Shown piece by piece: positions 1 to 13,855 of a DNA stretch of 64,000 nt (position 1 is its first letter; every line of letters starts with the position of its first letter). The notes beneath the pieces were generated by a model, which was not told where the DNA came from, made no database searches, and saw nothing but the letters and a program-made list of their open reading frames with translations. The DNA comes from Taenia hydatigena. Lineage: Eukaryota > Platyhelminthes > Cestoda > Cyclophyllidea > Taeniidae. The translations under genes and the position numbers were made by a program. Location of the stretch: positions 2,368,385 to 2,432,384 of the forward strand of contig JADWOT020000007.1 of the NCBI GenBank assembly GCA_036345935.2, in the 5' to 3' direction.

Positions 1-3000
1 TTCAGTGATAATGAAAACCAACTACGAAGTGCTCCTCCACAACCCGCCTATTATTTGCACCCCTACACTCATATTACTTAATTCTGCTCAGTAGCAAGTA
101 TCTTGTGAATGAAATTAATGAGGATGGGGAAGGAAGGGACTTCACTGGCGCTTTTACTTTTGTTATCAGTTTGCCTTCCCACATGGCATTTATGGTGATC
201 ACTCGATTGCTTGGTGGTTAAGTGATTCGAATTCTAACAAATATGAAGCCAATCGCAATGGTCAAAGCATGGAGCAAAGCATAGCTGTCCTATTACCACC
301 GAATAACTGAAAAAGTCCAGTGGGACCAGCACATGAAAGACGGAATGATAAATTGCGAAACAATCGCCGTCGAACTAGACGCATGCCTCAAAGGCTGGAT
401 CTGGTCTTCTCTTTTACATAAAACACTTATTTAAGGCAGACGAACACACACGTCTGAAGACTAAGGTAGAATAAGCAGCAGCAGTAGGTGCACAGAGTTT
501 TCATCTCCGCTCTCATGACCAGTGAAAGGGGATAGATGAGATCGACATGCTCCGGCCCAATGAACCCCACGCTCAAATTTGTGTCTACGCTACAAGCATG
601 GTGATACCGATAGGGTAGCTGTAGCCCTAACGCTAGCATTATTCATAATGTTCAAGTATTATATAGCAATTGTATGACCCTATTTTCTGCCGGATAATCA
701 ACCATCGGAATCACTACCTGTCAGAAAGCAACTAATGCACCTATCCCACACTATGTGCACATGACGACCCCAACCACTGTTCGCAACCCGCAGATATGCT
801 TATCGCAATCAATCGAATCATTTTTCAAGCAACCGCGTGGAGGCTTGACAATGATTTCACAATCTCAGATTCCTTAAAAGCCAGGAAATTTCAGTCAAAT
901 ACAGCTACCACAGAATCTAAACTACGGATACATTTTATTTCTCTGAATTTGATCGGCTTCAACTGTCGACAATCCCTCGTACAACATCCAGCTTACCAGT
1001 TTTGTCGTCCACAGAGTCCAATAGGAAGACTAAGCTGGTAGTACAAAGACTGAGGATGTGCTTGTGTAATGGGTCATTTTGAGCCAAGAAGAGAACGATC
1101 ACTACGTGCGATTTCTAATTAGCCAAACTTTACTTAATTTGGCGAATCGTTGATAAGTAGATAAAATTTAAAAGTACATAAGGCGTAGTCGATATATTTA
1201 CATGTAATTTGCAAAATAAAGCCAAACGCTTTGCTTTAAATGTGTGAAAGTTGTCGCAATGCACCACAAAGAAACAAAAATAGAACATTCTGCTTTCTGG
1301 GGTCCATCTTTATCTTTTCTGCGTTACCGGTTGCATCTCTGTTACCTGCTAAGCCCCACTGAAGGCGTTTCGCAGCTCTTTTGAAGTAAATCGTCGTTTA
1401 GCATTTATTTCTGGAAAATGCTTCGTCTCATAGATAAGTTTTTGAGCAGCTTTCAAACTCTTAAGCAGACATTGCAAAGTTACGCGAATTAGAGTAGAAC
1501 TAACTCAGAGCACGATAGAAAATGGCACAAGGGGGAGACTTGTCAAACACAACTCCTCGGTGCAACATTCAGGCGCAAAGTAAGGCTCAGGAATATAAAA
1601 TTCCATAATAAAGTGAACTGAATTGATTTTACATCACAAAAATCTTTTGAAGGCTGTAGACCATCCTGCCTTGTTCTATGCTGCTGCATTTTTTGCAGCA
1701 GATAAATTGCAAAGCAGTTTCCGGATCAGTAGCGGTAGTAGCAGCTAATAGCGGAGTAATGCAATTTATATTCACGGAGCAAGACAAAGGAGTGCAAAAT
1801 CAGCAAGAGCAGCTTTAAAACACGAATTACCTACTGCGCTTTCCGGTTCGCGTTCCAATGCATTCGGTCTGAGAAAGTAAAGGGTTCATTTGTAATTGTC
1901 AGAGGTAAACGCATCGATTGCATGTGCACAGTTAGGCAACCAGCACAGCCAAAAAAATTTGTCCATCTTTTGCAATTACTAAAAGCCTTCTACCCAACTG
2001 CATTTCGGTGAACATGACAATAGTAATAATGTCGCAAAACGTATACTTTAAGGTATAAAAGAGCAGATTTTCACTATGATACAATTTTTTTTTAGATAAA
2101 GGATGTCTATTGTGACTGGATGCGATAAAATACGCAGCATCCTTGCATTTCTAACCTGGCTGAAGTATGTCAAAAGAGGATGGATTTTGCCATAAAAAGT
2201 TTGTCGCCCCATAAGCAGTATCGATTATGAGGGCATTATAACTCAGTTAATCGCAGTGCTTGGTCAGGCGCCACGCAGGTTATGACCACTTTTATTAGTC
2301 TCTTGTCAAATGTAGATCAATAGAGGGTTGGAACAGTGCCCATCATTGCTTCGCTTCTGCTGCTGTCCTGCATGTTTCGATTCCCATATCGAGCATTAAG
2401 TCGAATTCGTCCCAACGCCTCGTGTCACACCTTGATTTCTGTCTAATTATGGAGTCTGCACAAATGTTTGACACGATCGAGTGCCAGTTGATGCGACAGG
2501 TGACTGTATGTTTTGGCTTTTGCACAATTGAAAGTGGTCGCTCACAAGGATCCATTTGTACTAAAACGGCCCAAGTAGTGCGTTAAATCTATGCTACTGC
2601 TGGCAATCTGCGGATCCTAACTTCGTAAGTTTTATCTGGAATGGGCTCGCGAACATCTCATGTAAATGCTATCCGGTCAGAGGCTGCGATGACGAAGTCA
2701 TCATGCGTATATATGAGATACTTCCTCCAAATGCCGTCATCGATTGCGATAATTGTTCTACCGTATATAAACTGATGCTCAATTAGAACTTCCGTGCTGT
2801 GAGCTTGGCTTTTTTTGCAGAAGGTAAACAACATTTAATTAAGAAAATGAGAACCAACACTGCAGCTAGCTTTGCAAAGTGGCGTGCTGGTGGAGTGACC
2901 ACAACAAACGAAAATAAAGGAAAATACCGACATGACTAATAGCTCACGACTAAATGGAGAGTCTTTTCTTTGTCCGGAAACAAATTTTGCCAAAGTATTT

Positions 3001-3359
3001 CTAGGAGGTTTTTAAAATAGTGAAAGAGACGTTAATTGAGTCGAAGCAAAATAGGCTCTCATAAAAGGGAGTGGCAGTGACGTTTGCATTAGGAAGTTAC
3101 TCATTTAAGTTTTCAAATTACATCGTGGGCTAATTGTGGGCCTGTTATAAAAACTGAAGCTCACTTCTGCCTCAGTGCATCACACAAGCTGAACATTAGT
3201 CGTGGCTTGGGGACAGTAGATGCCCAATCATGAAGCCATGAATTTGTTACTAATTATAGCCAATAGGCACATGTGCCCCAGCTGTACTTAAAAAATAAAC
3301 TCTGCTCTCTCCACCCAATTAACACACAGTTCTACGTCGGAAAATTTTGGCTACAGCGT
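1..3359. other. Non-genic stretch
   Basis: Only scattered short open frames (81 codons at most) without domains, conserved motifs or consistent splice borders. Nothing supportable seen. Confidence 0.6.
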
Positions 3360-3600
3360 TGTGTAAGCAAGTGCCTGTTTCATTGCTAATGATGAATTTA
3401 TAGTTCGGAAATAAACGAAGGAAGCGTGCAAGCAATTGCTTAAACTAAGGAGCCTTAAAACAAACAGGATCATAAGGATGAGTGCCTAGCTGTTTTCCTG
3501 CAATGGCTTTAAAGTTACAGCATTTCTATTAATGCCATTTGTTTGCGTCAAAGTTCTGTTGATAATGTAAAGACAAGGCGCAAAACACTGCTCTCTGTTT
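3360..3600 (+). repeat. Local direct duplication, copy A
   Basis: Shares an ordered series of matches with 4140-4375: GCGTGCAAG, ATCATAAGGATG versus ATCATGAGGATG, GCCTAGCTGTTTT, ACAGCATTTCTATT versus ACAACATTTCTATT, and CTGTTGATAATGTA. The copies are about 780 bp apart and clearly diverged. No coding function seen. Confidence 0.7.
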
Positions 3601-4139
3601 AGCAAAAAAAATTTTACATTTGCGCCATCTATCCTCTCATTAAAATACACACTACTGCGAATCTGATCTGTTATCTGTGGCAGCGTTGTAAAGCCGTTGT
3701 TGTTATAAAACAAATGGGTAACTCAATCCAAGTTGTCGGTCACACGACATTTCCAAAAGTTAAATGGTACGCCTGGTCAAAGACATGTGGTTTTGAGCAA
3801 CTGAATAAAGTTTCTCTTCAAGTTTGCCAAAACGCATTGCGTTTTGACATGCACAGTGCCATTGGTAGTGCTGGAAGGCAGTCAAATACGAGCAATCACA
3901 ACAGTAGCCGCGCGTAAACCGCCATACAGAGAGTTAAGCAAATTTCGAGGTCAGAATGGAATTATAGCGAACTCTACAGTGCATAGCAGATCAAGGAGGC
4001 GATTCCACGCAAAAGCCGAAGCCAAACTCGCCACCTTCATAACTGGAGTCCGGGTTCTGCAGAACAATTCAGTACTAAGCATATCAACGCTGTAAGGCCA
4101 ATGCTCATTATTTGTCGGTTCACGTCCATCAGAGTAGCA

Positions 4140-4375
4140 TTGTAAAGGCGAGCGCTTGTTTCAGTGTAAACATAAAGTCGTAGTTCTAAAATAAACTAAA
4201 AAGGCGTGCAAGAATTCGCTTACACTCCGAAGACTTAAAATGGACTGAATCATGAGGATGGATGCCTAGCTGTTTTTCTGCGGTGACTTCAAAGCTACAA
4301 CATTTCTATTTAATGCGATTTAACACTGTTTTAGCCTCTGTTGATAATGTAGAGGCAGAGAGGCAAACATAGCTT
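4140..4375 (+). repeat. Local direct duplication, copy B
   Basis: Partner of the copy at 3360-3600, same orientation. Small insertions and many substitutions separate them, so the duplication is old. No open frame is conserved between the two. Confidence 0.7.
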
Positions 4376-4969
4376 TGGATAAGTAGGAAATTCGTAGGTT
4401 TTCACCATTTGCTCTTGCGAATCGAAGTTGTGGATCCGAGCCCCATGTTGGGTAGCTTAAAATTATCCAAAGTGCCTTAAATGCAAAGGATGTGGCTTGG
4501 ATTGCGGTTGTTCTCACTGCCTTATCACACCTCTGCTATTACCGTGTGATGGAGCCTTCATGAGCAAATGTAGTTTCCCTTTTCGCCCCGCAGCTGTCGC
4601 CAAATAGGCGGGTGAGCATGATAGTCAAGGCACAATGCCGTCGATTAAGGCTCCCAAGTACCCGGCTTTTGAATAATTTGTTTCATTTGGTAAATGGGGC
4701 ATGCAAGCAGGTGAAAGGCGAAGAGAAATTCGGTTGAAGTGGTATAGAATGGAAAACAGGTACCAAAAAACACTATAGAATATCAAATTTTTTGCATAAT
4801 GTCAGTGCGGTCAAGCAGTGAAGTTAAGTTCTACATGAGCCTAAATCCTGATTCTTGCATAGGTAAGGCTTCCTCTCTTAGTACGATTCACGTCCACCCC
4901 GCAAATTTTTAATTTATTCGTATTGCGTGGGTGCGTACTTACATTCATATGATTGTTGACATCAGAGAG

Positions 4970-5195
4970 AGAAAAGTTTTGGCCTATACAGTAGCTTAGA
5001 AACAGACTAAGTTTGCTGCTTTGATCTATGTTCAGTGTTTCATGCTGATATTCTGGAATGCGGCCTCTTAAGGAAGTCAACTCTACCAACGTTGCATTAA
5101 AAAGAGCTTGCAACTCTCCGCGCTGATTAAAAAAATGAGGGAGAAGAGCGTCGACAAAATTGTAATGGCGCTTGTAGAGAAGGCATACTGTAACA
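4970..5195 (+). repeat. Local direct duplication, second pair, copy A
   Basis: Ordered matches to 5420-5650: TTTGGCCTATACAGTAGCT against TTTGGTCTATACAGCAGCT; then CTTAAGGAAGTCAA and CTACCAACGTTGC against CTTAAGATAGCCAA and CATACCAATGTTGC; then GAGCTTGCAA against GGGCTTGTAA. A 140-codon minus-strand frame covers this copy but is not kept in the other. Confidence 0.6.
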
Positions 5196-5419
5196 TTAAT
5201 TGACAGGTAAACTGATGAATGGCTGCAATGGTATTCGAGACATGCGTTCAATTTGGCATTCATGCTGAAATAACTTTGCGATTTTACTCTGACTTTTAGT
5301 GCCAGAGAATGTTAAGCTAAGCTAGATATAACGTTGGCAGCACATTTTTATGCGTGCATGGATTGTTCTAGGCATTTATTCCCTCGCACTGAGTGATAAT
5401 TCTCCTACAGAAATTAAGA

Positions 5420-5650
5420 GGATTTGGTCTATACAGCAGCTGTAGGGGAGAGAAGTGGAAGGAGAGACTGAAATCACTTCACTGATTTCCTGTTCCACGT
5501 GTCAGGCTGACATTTTTGGGATTTGGCTACTTAAGATAGCCAATCATACCAATGTTGCGGTACAGAGGGCTTGTAAATCCCATAAATAATAGCAATTGGA
5601 GGGAGAAAAGGGTGCCGATGCAAACCGTATCGGCATTTGTGGAAAAGATG
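5420..5650 (+). repeat. Local direct duplication, second pair, copy B
   Basis: Partner of 4970-5195, about 450 bp downstream in the same orientation, with one longer insertion near 5455-5510. Function unknown. Confidence 0.6.
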
Positions 5651-8600
5651 TACTGAAGTGTTTGAGGTATTCGAGATGTGATGGGTTATGAGTGAAAGGA
5701 AGTAGGGAAGCGGCATAGATCGGACACATCAGCACAATGTGCCGTTTGGTGGCTGGTGATGCTGCCGATAGTAATGGCGTAGGTGTGGATGCTGGCATCA
5801 ATTCTTCAGTTCTTGGTCAATTCATTGCTTTCGATGCGAAACTGCACTCCTTTAAAGACCTCTCATGGTAGCAGAACACCCGACTCTTTTGCCAACAAAC
5901 ACAGTGCACCAAGTGTGCCACTGTTGCATAAGCGCATAGCAACCTATTTGCTGTTTCAAGTAGCATCTACACCTTTCCGAATGGACTCATGTCTGCAGGC
6001 TTTGCATGTAAATACTTGCAGCGTAAGGCTATTTTAGCAACCGCGTGTCAACTCATCACAAAATTGCCACATTTGCAGGGCTAGAATCTGCAGCAAAGAG
6101 CAAACAACATGTGAGAGGCCCAAAAAGTGAAGAATGCAGCACCTATGTAAGACTTTAATGAGGATGACAATGTGATCGGTGACTACGCTTCAACGTTGTA
6201 TGCACAGTGGAGAGGGTGAAGCAATCATCATTTACTTTTCACCAGAGAGCCGGTCAGTAATACGAGAGAATCGCTCTTCCTACTCGCAGAGCAACTCAAA
6301 GGATAGTCAGCTCCCAATGCTGGCAATAACCCGCGTTGAATTGAGGACACTTTACCAACCACACAGTCTTCCAACTCTACGCACGCATTACCCAGAACGA
6401 GAGCGAAAACCAATATGGTGACAGTTTATACTGAATTCTTTATCACTTTGGCGCAACATCAAGCAAATGTGCTAAACTTGTGCTCTTCACATGCTTGAGC
6501 ATTCACAACACCTCAAAGTATACCCATATATTCATGCATCAACTTGGTCCTTTAACTTATTGCATACCCTTCGTCACCTAACAATCACTAATCTTGGTTT
6601 CGCAGATTAGCAGTTATTTTGCAGTTTTATCTCTATTCAGGTTTCTATGGCCTGGGTCACACGCGTACCCTAACATGAGAAAAAAATGGGCTGTTCATCT
6701 GCCGTTGCAAGGAGAATTTAGTTCCTGTCAACCGCGAGGCGAAACGCACTGTCATTATTCCCTATTTGATTTCTGCCTACTTAACCTTCCTACCCTTATT
6801 ACAAATCTTCGTACTTTTCCACCGGGAAGTCCACCTATCCTCCGACACACATACACACACGCCCCCAAACAGATCTCTTTGAATGATTTGCAGGGAACGG
6901 TCCATAATCTCACCCGCATTCATCCATTTTGTGTCAATCTATTTGGGAGTTATTTTAAGTGCTCATTACACGGACAAACTAAGGAGAGGATTTCGCTTTA
7001 CGTGCACGAAATCGAGCCATTCATCGGTCGTTAAGACATTTGCTCTACCCATTTTAGTAATAATGAGTGAGACTGCAAACCAAAGAAGCCGCACTTTAGA
7101 AGTGGCGATGGAACAAACAGGATAAGAGCGATTGCAAGCTATGAGAAAAATAGTTGTGGAATGGAAATATGTGCGATAGTCAGCATAAAGGAAAGATATA
7201 GGAAGCAAGATTAAATATTCCATCAGGATGATCGAGTGCAAGGCGCCGCCGAAAGAGAATGGCAACTTTTGCATTTATAAACTTTGTGCACTGCAGCAAA
7301 CAAGACCTAGTAAGGAGTTTCAAAAATGGCACATTCGACACTCAATTTTCGTGAGAAAGACTGGCCTACGGGCCACGAAAGTCAATTACGGGCAGCACGC
7401 ATAATGAGTGCGAGTCCAAAACCCATAGGAGACTCGCGTCAAGCTTTTAAATCGACTAGTGTTAATTTGGATATGATTAGTCCAGCCTTCCTTAAATTGA
7501 TGATAAAAGGCAAGTGGAAATTAAGACGAAACTCTGTTTTGAACGTATCCTTAATGCTGCGCATTGTATCACACCAGCCAAAATAGACAGACTTCACCTC
7601 AATAAAATCGTATCAAACCGAAACTGTCCTTCCATATTTTAGGCATATATTTTCAGCCATCACTTTCATTGCTGTTTTTTGTTATCCATAATGAAATGTA
7701 ATTGAATGGGGAACCGATGGTAGTTACAAACGAGGGATGCGTTTTACTAGCCATATTAGCCGCGTTATTGCGCAAATTTAGCGCACCTTCGAAATCCGGT
7801 CACATGCACTCGGTGTGTTTACTTCTCATCAATGCAGTCGAAGGTGAGCCGAAACGCACAATAGGTTATTCGCGCTTTAAAGATACCCTTGTACAATTTG
7901 CACTCCTTTGGTTTGCTTCGTGAATACGAATCGTTATCCACCGTTATTGACTACCACTACCACCAGCATAGGAGCTGCTTAATATGCATAAGTAGCAGCA
8001 ATACGTTGAATGGAATAGTACAATAAGTCCTCAGCCCTCAAAATATCTTTGTTATGCAAAACCAATTCATTTCAATTTCATCAGGAGTTACCTACATTCT
8101 TGGGCATTATTTGCACCTGAATGTTACTTTCAAGTGTTGTGTTTAGCCTTCCTCTCCCACGTGCCAAACCCTATCATATTATGAGCTAGTTCTACCCTAT
8201 TTATCGAGCTCTGCTATGTCTGTCTATAAAGGTTTAAAATATGCCTGAGGAACTGGTCGATAGTATAAAGTAATTTTCTGCAATAAATGCAAAACGACGA
8301 CTCAATCTAAAAAAAGCTTTGGGTAGGACTTGGCAAGCAATATGACAATGCTGAATCGAAATGGAGAAAATGTGGAGGTAGATACCAGAAAGCAAAATGA
8401 CTTACTCCCACTTCTTCGATGTTGGTTGCGACAACTTCCACACGCTCACACATCTGCATTTATTTTGTAAATCCCGTATGAATTCAGGCGGTACTTTATG
8501 CGCTTTGATGAATTTGATCTACTTCTCAGCTACTTGCCAAATTTATTGAAGTTTAGTCAGCCCAAAATTACACAAAGCGATCAATCTCTCCTTAGCTAAA

Positions 8601-9045
8601 AATGACCAAGCACACAAGCACAGTCTCAACTTTTGTACGGCCAGCTCAATTTTCTCGTAACTCGTCCAAGTTTTCTGTGGCAAATTCGCAAGTACAATCC
8701 CATCTTGCACTAACCTGCCAATTTAAGCAGCTGAAATCATTATTTCTCATGGCACAAATTTTCTGGAGAAGCGTAAACTTCTACTATGGGCAATCATTTC
8801 ACTCACAAGCACTATTATTGCTTAATGCAACAGGATCAAATGTTAGCTTTGAAACGCACAAAAGTGATATGCACTAAGGCTGACTTCGACACGCCCCAGG
8901 GAGTTTCCTTTCATCCATTGTAAGCGTGGGGCATTGATTCTGGATAGCAGCCTTATGTGGATCATTGCGCCTCCATGGGGTGACACCAAAGTTTACATAG
9001 GATTAAATGACTCTACTATGATGAGCCAGCAAACATAATTTCCGC
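5651..9045. other. Non-genic stretch
   Basis: The longest frame (6594-7034, plus, 146 codons) has skewed composition and no recognisable fold. It overlaps an equally open frame in another register and on the other strand. No gene called. Confidence 0.55.
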
Positions 9046-9174
9046 GTTTCACGAGGCGCATTGTAAACCAAGGGGATAAGTAAAGCATAATTAAACAGCA
9101 TAGTTATAAGCTTTGAGTTTCACAACGCGCATTCCAAACCAAGAATATAGATAAAACAACATTAAACAACATGG
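9046..9174 (+). repeat. Two-unit tandem repeat, 71-bp period
   Basis: Unit 1 begins GTTTCACGAGGCGCATTG at 9046 and unit 2 begins GTTTCACAACGCGCATTC at 9117. Both continue with AAACCAAG, a TAAAGCA/TAAAACA step, and AATTAAACAGCAT or CATTAAACAACAT. Non-coding. Confidence 0.75.
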
Positions 9175-12100
9175 AAGGAGAGCAATTGGGAGTTTATAAG
9201 TATTTAGACGGAACAAATGATTTAAATGGAAAGTGTATCACAGTGCCCTAGGTTCTTGAGGTCGCATATCAAGACGGAGCTTAAGTAAGCTGCAAAAGTA
9301 AGTACTTCTTTCTAGTAGTTGCGAAATGCAATAAAGGCTGCCGCTATTCCCATTTTAAATGAATATCTTTCCTTTTACGAAAAATGCAATGTTTTACCTT
9401 ATTCATATTTACGCACAAANTTTTCCTGCGGACCGCTAAATCTGCTGACAATTTCTTCGCAGCCATGAAGGCACAGCTTTTTTGTTCCCAACTTCGCTAC
9501 TTCATTCCTTACATGTATGGAACAAATATAATCACATTGCGGTTGCACACGGTTATTAGACACAACGGTGCCCTCGTGCATTGCTCTGTGGCCATTGCGC
9601 AAAATGAACTTGATTTAAGATTAAGCATCGCACAGGCCTCTGTGAGCGCGCAGGGTACTCGATACTGATGCTTTAGCAACACAAGTTCCTTTGAATTAAA
9701 AAATATGGCAGTGACAAATATATGTGATTTCCCGTTAGACCTTTCCCCCTCCTATGCTCTTAGGCGTATATCGAAAGGGAACTGAGCCTGATCTCGCATA
9801 AACTGACATCAAATTATAGGTGTTCTTTCGAATGTTTTAATGTATGATAACGTTTTGAAATTGAAGGACCTGCTATTGTGGGGTTATTTACTGCTTAATA
9901 ATGTTTGGATTTAATCCGAATTCTCAAAGAAGACCAAATAAAGGCGATTTTGAGATGCGGCAACACCGGAGTTGTCTTGAAGCGGTCTACTTTACACCCT
10001 CTAAACGTTATTTGATTAAGAGGACATCAACTCAAGTTTGATAAGCTTTGCGACTTGCAGTCTGCAGCCGCAACTATAATCACACTGAATTCTCGATATG
10101 CCATATTAATGAGCTAAAGTGGAAGTTTCGATGGCCTTTGGCGTGGCAGATATAAAACAATGCAAATTTTTAAGCTGGATTGCAGGCAATTATAGCAATG
10201 TTAAGTAGGTGCTTTTACTAAGTTGTTGATCCGCCAACTATCGAACCTACATTGGGAATTAATCGCGTTGTCCTGAATACGCAGGCATTCGACCTACTTG
10301 CTAACGCCTGTAGGCCATGATTCGCTCATTATTGCGCAGTTATGGACTTTAGATGTTGGCGCTGCATCTTTTTATAAGACACAGCATGAATATTTGAGCA
10401 CGCAAAAGTGCAGTACAGATTCAGGTGTGCTGCTGTATGAAGATTTTGATGCTGTGTAAGATGCTTTCACTGGAGTTTATTGGGTGGCTGCATCATGATC
10501 AGGACACAGGACACTGTTGAAAGTGTAGCGTTCACCATAAGAATTCTTGACAATGGGCTTTCTTTAAAACGGATAATTGCTTCATCGCAGCTGGCTCGTC
10601 TTGCGATGGTGAGATTTTCTTACTTTACCGCATATTTCTCGCTGGTCCGGTGGAAGTTACTCCCAACCCAACATCGTGTTTATTTACAATTTGACACCAA
10701 CACATGTGATAGTCAACATTTTACTTTGTAATCAACCCTTTTGTCTGTGTTAAGAAAAAAATTAGAGGATTTATTTGCATCGTGCGTTCAATCATGATTT
10801 GGAAATGCTGAAGCTTTTGGACGCACTTAGTTATCAACTTGTAGAATCACTTTGTCTTTCGCTCATATGCTTCTTGGTTGCTTACGGCTTCCTTAGGTAG
10901 GCAGGTGCTATCAGTATGTAAACATATATTTCGAGTGACAAGTGAGCATTCAAAATCAAATTCACGACCCTGCGAACCTCTTTAACACGCTGTAGTAACA
11001 GGTTTGAAAAGCCATCAAACATTTTATTTAGAGTTGGAAGAAGTGCGACAGAGGCGAGAGGAAATATGATGCAAGCTTAAAACGCCGCTCTGCTAACCCA
11101 TCTGCTTTGAAAGTTAGTTGACCAGTGGATCAATGTGGTCGATGAGACCACTTGCTGTGGATTCATTACGTGGTAATAAAGATTATACTACGAACATTGT
11201 GTCCATATGCAGCCCACGTCACCTTTAAGCTTAACGTCGATCTGCTAACTTAGTTGGTATGTTTATCAATAAACTTCACCTTGACTGAGATTGTTTTTCT
11301 GCATGTCACTCCAATTCTTCAGAAATGGGACACTTTCTAGTCCGGGATCTCTTGGCTGAGCTGATAGCTTAGCTAAACCCTAAATAATGCCACTGAAAAC
11401 GGAGATGAATGCACACTTGACGCAGCATCCTAGCTCCGTTCTTGCTTCGGTAAAGTTGTTAGTGCTTGGCTAAATGCCTAACAGTGCGGCAATTTTCGCG
11501 TGCATAACGGCGTAGACAGGGCGCAATCCATCGGTGCAAGTTAAAAGTGCAGACGTATGGAGGAAGGAACCTGACGAATCGTAAGTGCGCACAATGATGC
11601 ATACACCTGTTAACATTGCATTACATTATGTATTTTAAATCTATCTATGTAGTTTAATTTGTTATGCCTCTTCCGCATTACGTGAGGCTTTTATATCTGT
11701 GGCAGGTATTGCCGATGGAACTAAAATCACACTTGGATGACTTACGGATAACTGTACCTTCGTTAGAGTCGCTTTTACCTGTTTCTTGTGTGGTACACTT
11801 GCTTGTGCAGATCTTGAGTAAGCGTTTGTGCCACTGCTGGTGCCCATAAAATGTTAGCAAGTCCAGTGTTTGTGCTCACTAGCCTCTGATCACGTCCTCA
11901 GCTAAGTTTTCCCATTTTTCGCAACTGACTATGCTACTTGTTTCACCTCTTCCCGAAGTGCATATATGCGTTAAATTTCTAATGAATGCGAGTGGAAGAA
12001 GCCGTCACAGTGCTTACTTTAACGTTCTGCCGCTACTGTTAGCCGATGAAGCATACTGGACATTAATAACTCTGCTGCATTAATCGGCGTCTTATTTCGT

Positions 12101-13249
12101 GTAATTGTCCGCAGTGTTTGATGCATCATGCATTAGTGCATCAATTAAACATATTCCAGCAAATAAATTCTCGTTGTCTTCCAAATTTGAACGAACCTTC
12201 TTTTTCCAGAATCTGTGTGCAATTTTATACTTATTCGAATTCTACGAAGTCACAGGACAAATATTCGGTTCATTTGGCGGTTTTTATTTTGCTTATGATT
12301 GTCAGAACATTAGAGATGCAAAGGGCACTACATTGTTTGCATTCAAAATTAAATTGAAATTTTACCAAAGCCGTCGAATTCGATGTGGCTTATCTTCATA
12401 AGATGCCTCCTGCGACGATTGCTTCTGAATTGTCCATGAATGCGACTTCAGTGGAGATGCAGTATTGTTTTTGCTGCCTTGAAGGATGTACACTAATCAC
12501 CTCTGCGTGAACTTCTTAACTGTATTGCTCTTTTGCCGTGGACCAAAATCTAGTTGATGGGACGTGGAGACTTAGACGAGATGTGGATTTGATCCCGCCT
12601 GCATTTTTGTGCGTAGCAAGCATTAAGAGTCTTTCATTTTTACATTTTATGTGAACACTTGGCTGGTAGATAAGAATAGATAGGCAGTCATCGACCTACA
12701 TGATGATTTCTTGCTTTATCTGCCAAACTCACTACTCCTCTACCTCTTTTTTCATAGTGATGGCAGAACAAGATATTGTTTTGGATCGTTTGTTTAGTCC
12801 CGCTTAACGTGTGTAAGCTAGTCGAGATTTCTACCACTTTAGAAGAATCATGTGATTCTCGATTATGCTAAAACTGACACCTTCATGCCTTATTCTCTTC
12901 GAGGCAAGTGTTTTCGATCAGCACTGTTTAATTTTGATTCCATGATTGCTGCTACGGGCGCCCAAGAACAAAGTCATCTTGATTCTATTCAGACTACCAA
13001 CTAGACAATGAATGAAGAAATAAAAATTTCATTAGAAGTGTCTTTATCGACTTAACAAATGAGCAAATAAGCAGCGATCGGTAGGCATTTAACTGGCGGA
13101 TAGGAGGCGGAAGCTGCCTTATTCTGAGTCTGTGCGGTAGGATTTCAGTCATGGATAAATGTGGCAATTAATTAATCAGGATCTTCGAATGGGCGGCAGT
13201 TTGAAATGTTTGATTTGATCAACTCGAGGAGAAAATTGAGTGAGGGTGG
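9175..13249. other. Non-genic stretch
   Basis: AT-leaning sequence with short frames only. Two overlapping plus frames at 12105-12401 are hydrophobic but match nothing known to me. Confidence 0.55.
9420..9420. other. Single unresolved base (N)
   Basis: The only ambiguous base in the window. It lies in non-genic sequence and affects no supported feature. Confidence 0.95.
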
Positions 13250-13650
13250 GCGCATCAATTCACCATCCCTTTATAAGGGATACAGATCACACACTTTTAG
13301 ATAAAATGAACCACGCAACGACCGCAAAGGACGAGCTTTGCGTTTACATTCGACCATGGACATTTACTGCACAAAGATCGCTCAACTTGCATGACATTAT
13401 TGCGCACCTGTTCACCATCCAGCTTAAATGTCTTGGATAGGTTTAGCCACCACGTTACCCATGATTCCAAAACCGCACATCTACCAGTGGTTGACGTCGT
13501 CGTATGGGTATTTTTACTGATTGGGGGAGAAAATAACTCATAGAGGGGAGTCAGGGAGTCGACAACGAGGATGTTAGTGATTGACTGATTAATGATTCGA
13601 GTTGGCTCATCAGTAAAGCAGTCAATACACCACACGTTGAAATGTATTCG
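13250..13650 (+). repeat. Dispersed repeat R2, copy a
   Basis: Matches 38837-39240 in the same orientation. Shared blocks include AAATG-CACGCAACGACCGC-AAGGACG, GCCACCACGTTACCCAT, GGGCATTTTTAC-like runs, GGGAGAAA-AACTCATAGAGGG and a GTCGACAACGAGGATG-like run. No coding frame is conserved. It abuts R3a, so the two may be parts of one mobile element. Confidence 0.75.
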
Positions 13651-13694
13651 CACTTATAGAGATGTCAGATCGCTGTAAAGTTGTTCGCGGATTC

Positions 13695-13855
13695 AACGAA
13701 AAGCTAAACAAGAGGGACGGTCAAGTTCGAAAGTGAGCAACTTCAGCCAGGTGCATGATTAGAGGCCAATAAACACAAGCAGTAGACTTGCTAATCATTA
13801 ATGGGCACCAGTAGTGTCACAAACGCTGGCTCAAGATCTGTGCGTATGAAGGCTA
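13695..13855 (+). repeat. Dispersed repeat R3, copy a
   Basis: Near-identical by eye to 61922-62075: TTCAACGAAAAGCTAAACAA, GCATGATTAGAGG, GACTTGCTAATCATTA and GGGCACCAGTAGTGTCACAA are shared in order. It is the best-preserved repeat pair in the window, hence the youngest or the most constrained. Confidence 0.85.

Noticed and set aside
6594..7034. 146-codon plus-strand open frame
   Set aside because: No domain, odd composition, overlapping open frames on both strands, no splice context.
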